DNA of 6,270 nucleotides, taken from assembly GCA_026398545.1 (NCBI GenBank), contig JAPLSR010000142.1, positions 1-6,270 on the forward strand, given 5' to 3'. Every line of letters starts with the position of its first letter. Position 1 is the stretch's first letter. A program made the position numbers and the translations under genes. This document shows positions 6,019 through 6,270 of this stretch, piece by piece. The DNA comes from Candidatus Sumerlaeota bacterium (GTDB taxonomy: Bacteria; Sumerlaeota; Sumerlaeia; MWCT01). The notes beneath the pieces are model-generated. The model ran no database searches, had not been told where the DNA came from, and was given only the letters and a program-made list of their open reading frames with translations.

Positions 6019-6270
6019 TCAATCAATAAATGGCGACCAGGAAGGGGATTGGTTTGTCCCATCAGTCGTCAGCTGGATAACGTTTGACCCATCATCATTC
6101 ATGACATAGATCTGCGACCGTCCCGACCTGTCCGACGTGAAGGCAATGTGACGACCATCCGGCGCCCATGTCCGGTCTTCATCACTGCATGAGCCTGAGG
6201 TGAGCTGAATCCAGTTGCTCCCATCCACATTCATGATAAAGACGTGGAAATTCCAGCTGACACGTGAAAC
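6019..6270 (-). CDS. tolB: C-terminal end of TolB-like β-propeller protein, 5' part outside
   Basis: The last 83 codons of a protein whose start lies beyond the right edge; the frame is open to that edge, so the internal ATG at 6234 is not the start. Two WD40-like/PD40 propeller repeats are visible, each with a DGSN-x-IQLT turn, followed by DEDRTWAPDGRHIAFTSDRSG and then SPSWSPFID, which ends the protein. TolB is a six-bladed periplasmic propeller that binds Pal and is needed for division and outer-membrane stability. The terminal SWSPFID resembles the end of TolB sequences. Direct placement 170 bases before pal supports the TolB name over another PD40-repeat protein. Confidence is high for the repeat type and good for TolB itself. 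Confidence 0.82.
   Translation of the reverse strand, partial: VSRVSWNFHVFIMNVDGSNWIQLTSGSCSDEDRTWAPDGRHIAFTSDRSGRSQIYVMNDDGSNVIQLTTDGTNQSPSWSPFID

Overview
The window carries six complete or near-complete genes and one gene fragment, all on the minus strand and tightly packed. In transcription order (right to left) they are: the C-terminal end of a TolB-like β-propeller (cut by the right edge), pal, ybgF/cpoB, a SurA/PpiC-type parvulin isomerase, a class II (FucA/AraD) aldolase, a xylose/rhamnose-isomerase-like TIM-barrel protein, and a glutamine-dependent NAD+ synthetase cut by the left edge. No tRNA, rRNA, CRISPR array or insertion sequence is visible, and no stretch longer than about 170 bases lacks a gene.

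The right half (about 3305-6270) is a cell-envelope block. TolB, the Pal lipoprotein and YbgF/CpoB form the periplasmic/outer-membrane part of the Tol-Pal system. The parvulin gene overlaps ybgF by 11 bases, so an outer-membrane-protein folding factor is translationally coupled to it. This implies a diderm bacterium. tolQ/R/A are not in the window and would be expected beyond the right edge.

The left half (1-3286) is metabolic. The aldolase follows the parvulin gene after only 18 bases. It has the zinc and catalytic residues of fuculose/rhamnulose-1-phosphate aldolases, plus a Pro/Ala-rich linker and a short C-terminal amphipathic helix that look like a bacterial-microcompartment encapsulation peptide. 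After a 114-base AT-rich gap comes a sugar isomerase of the XylA superfamily whose first metal site carries a His where XylA has an Asp, a change known from L-rhamnose isomerase. An isomerase and an aldolase of these families would fit a deoxysugar route (aldose to ketose, kinase, ketose-1-phosphate cleavage to lactaldehyde and DHAP). The kinase, aldehyde dehydrogenase and shell proteins are not in the window. nadE ends the block; a link to NAD supply is only a guess.

The organism cannot be named from the sequence. A diderm with a Tol-Pal operon and a tagged class II aldolase suits the Planctomycetota-Verrucomicrobiota group or a related uncultured phylum, but this is an inference. The strongest lead is the possible encapsulation tag on the aldolase, next to an isomerase with a mixed XylA/RhaI metal site.
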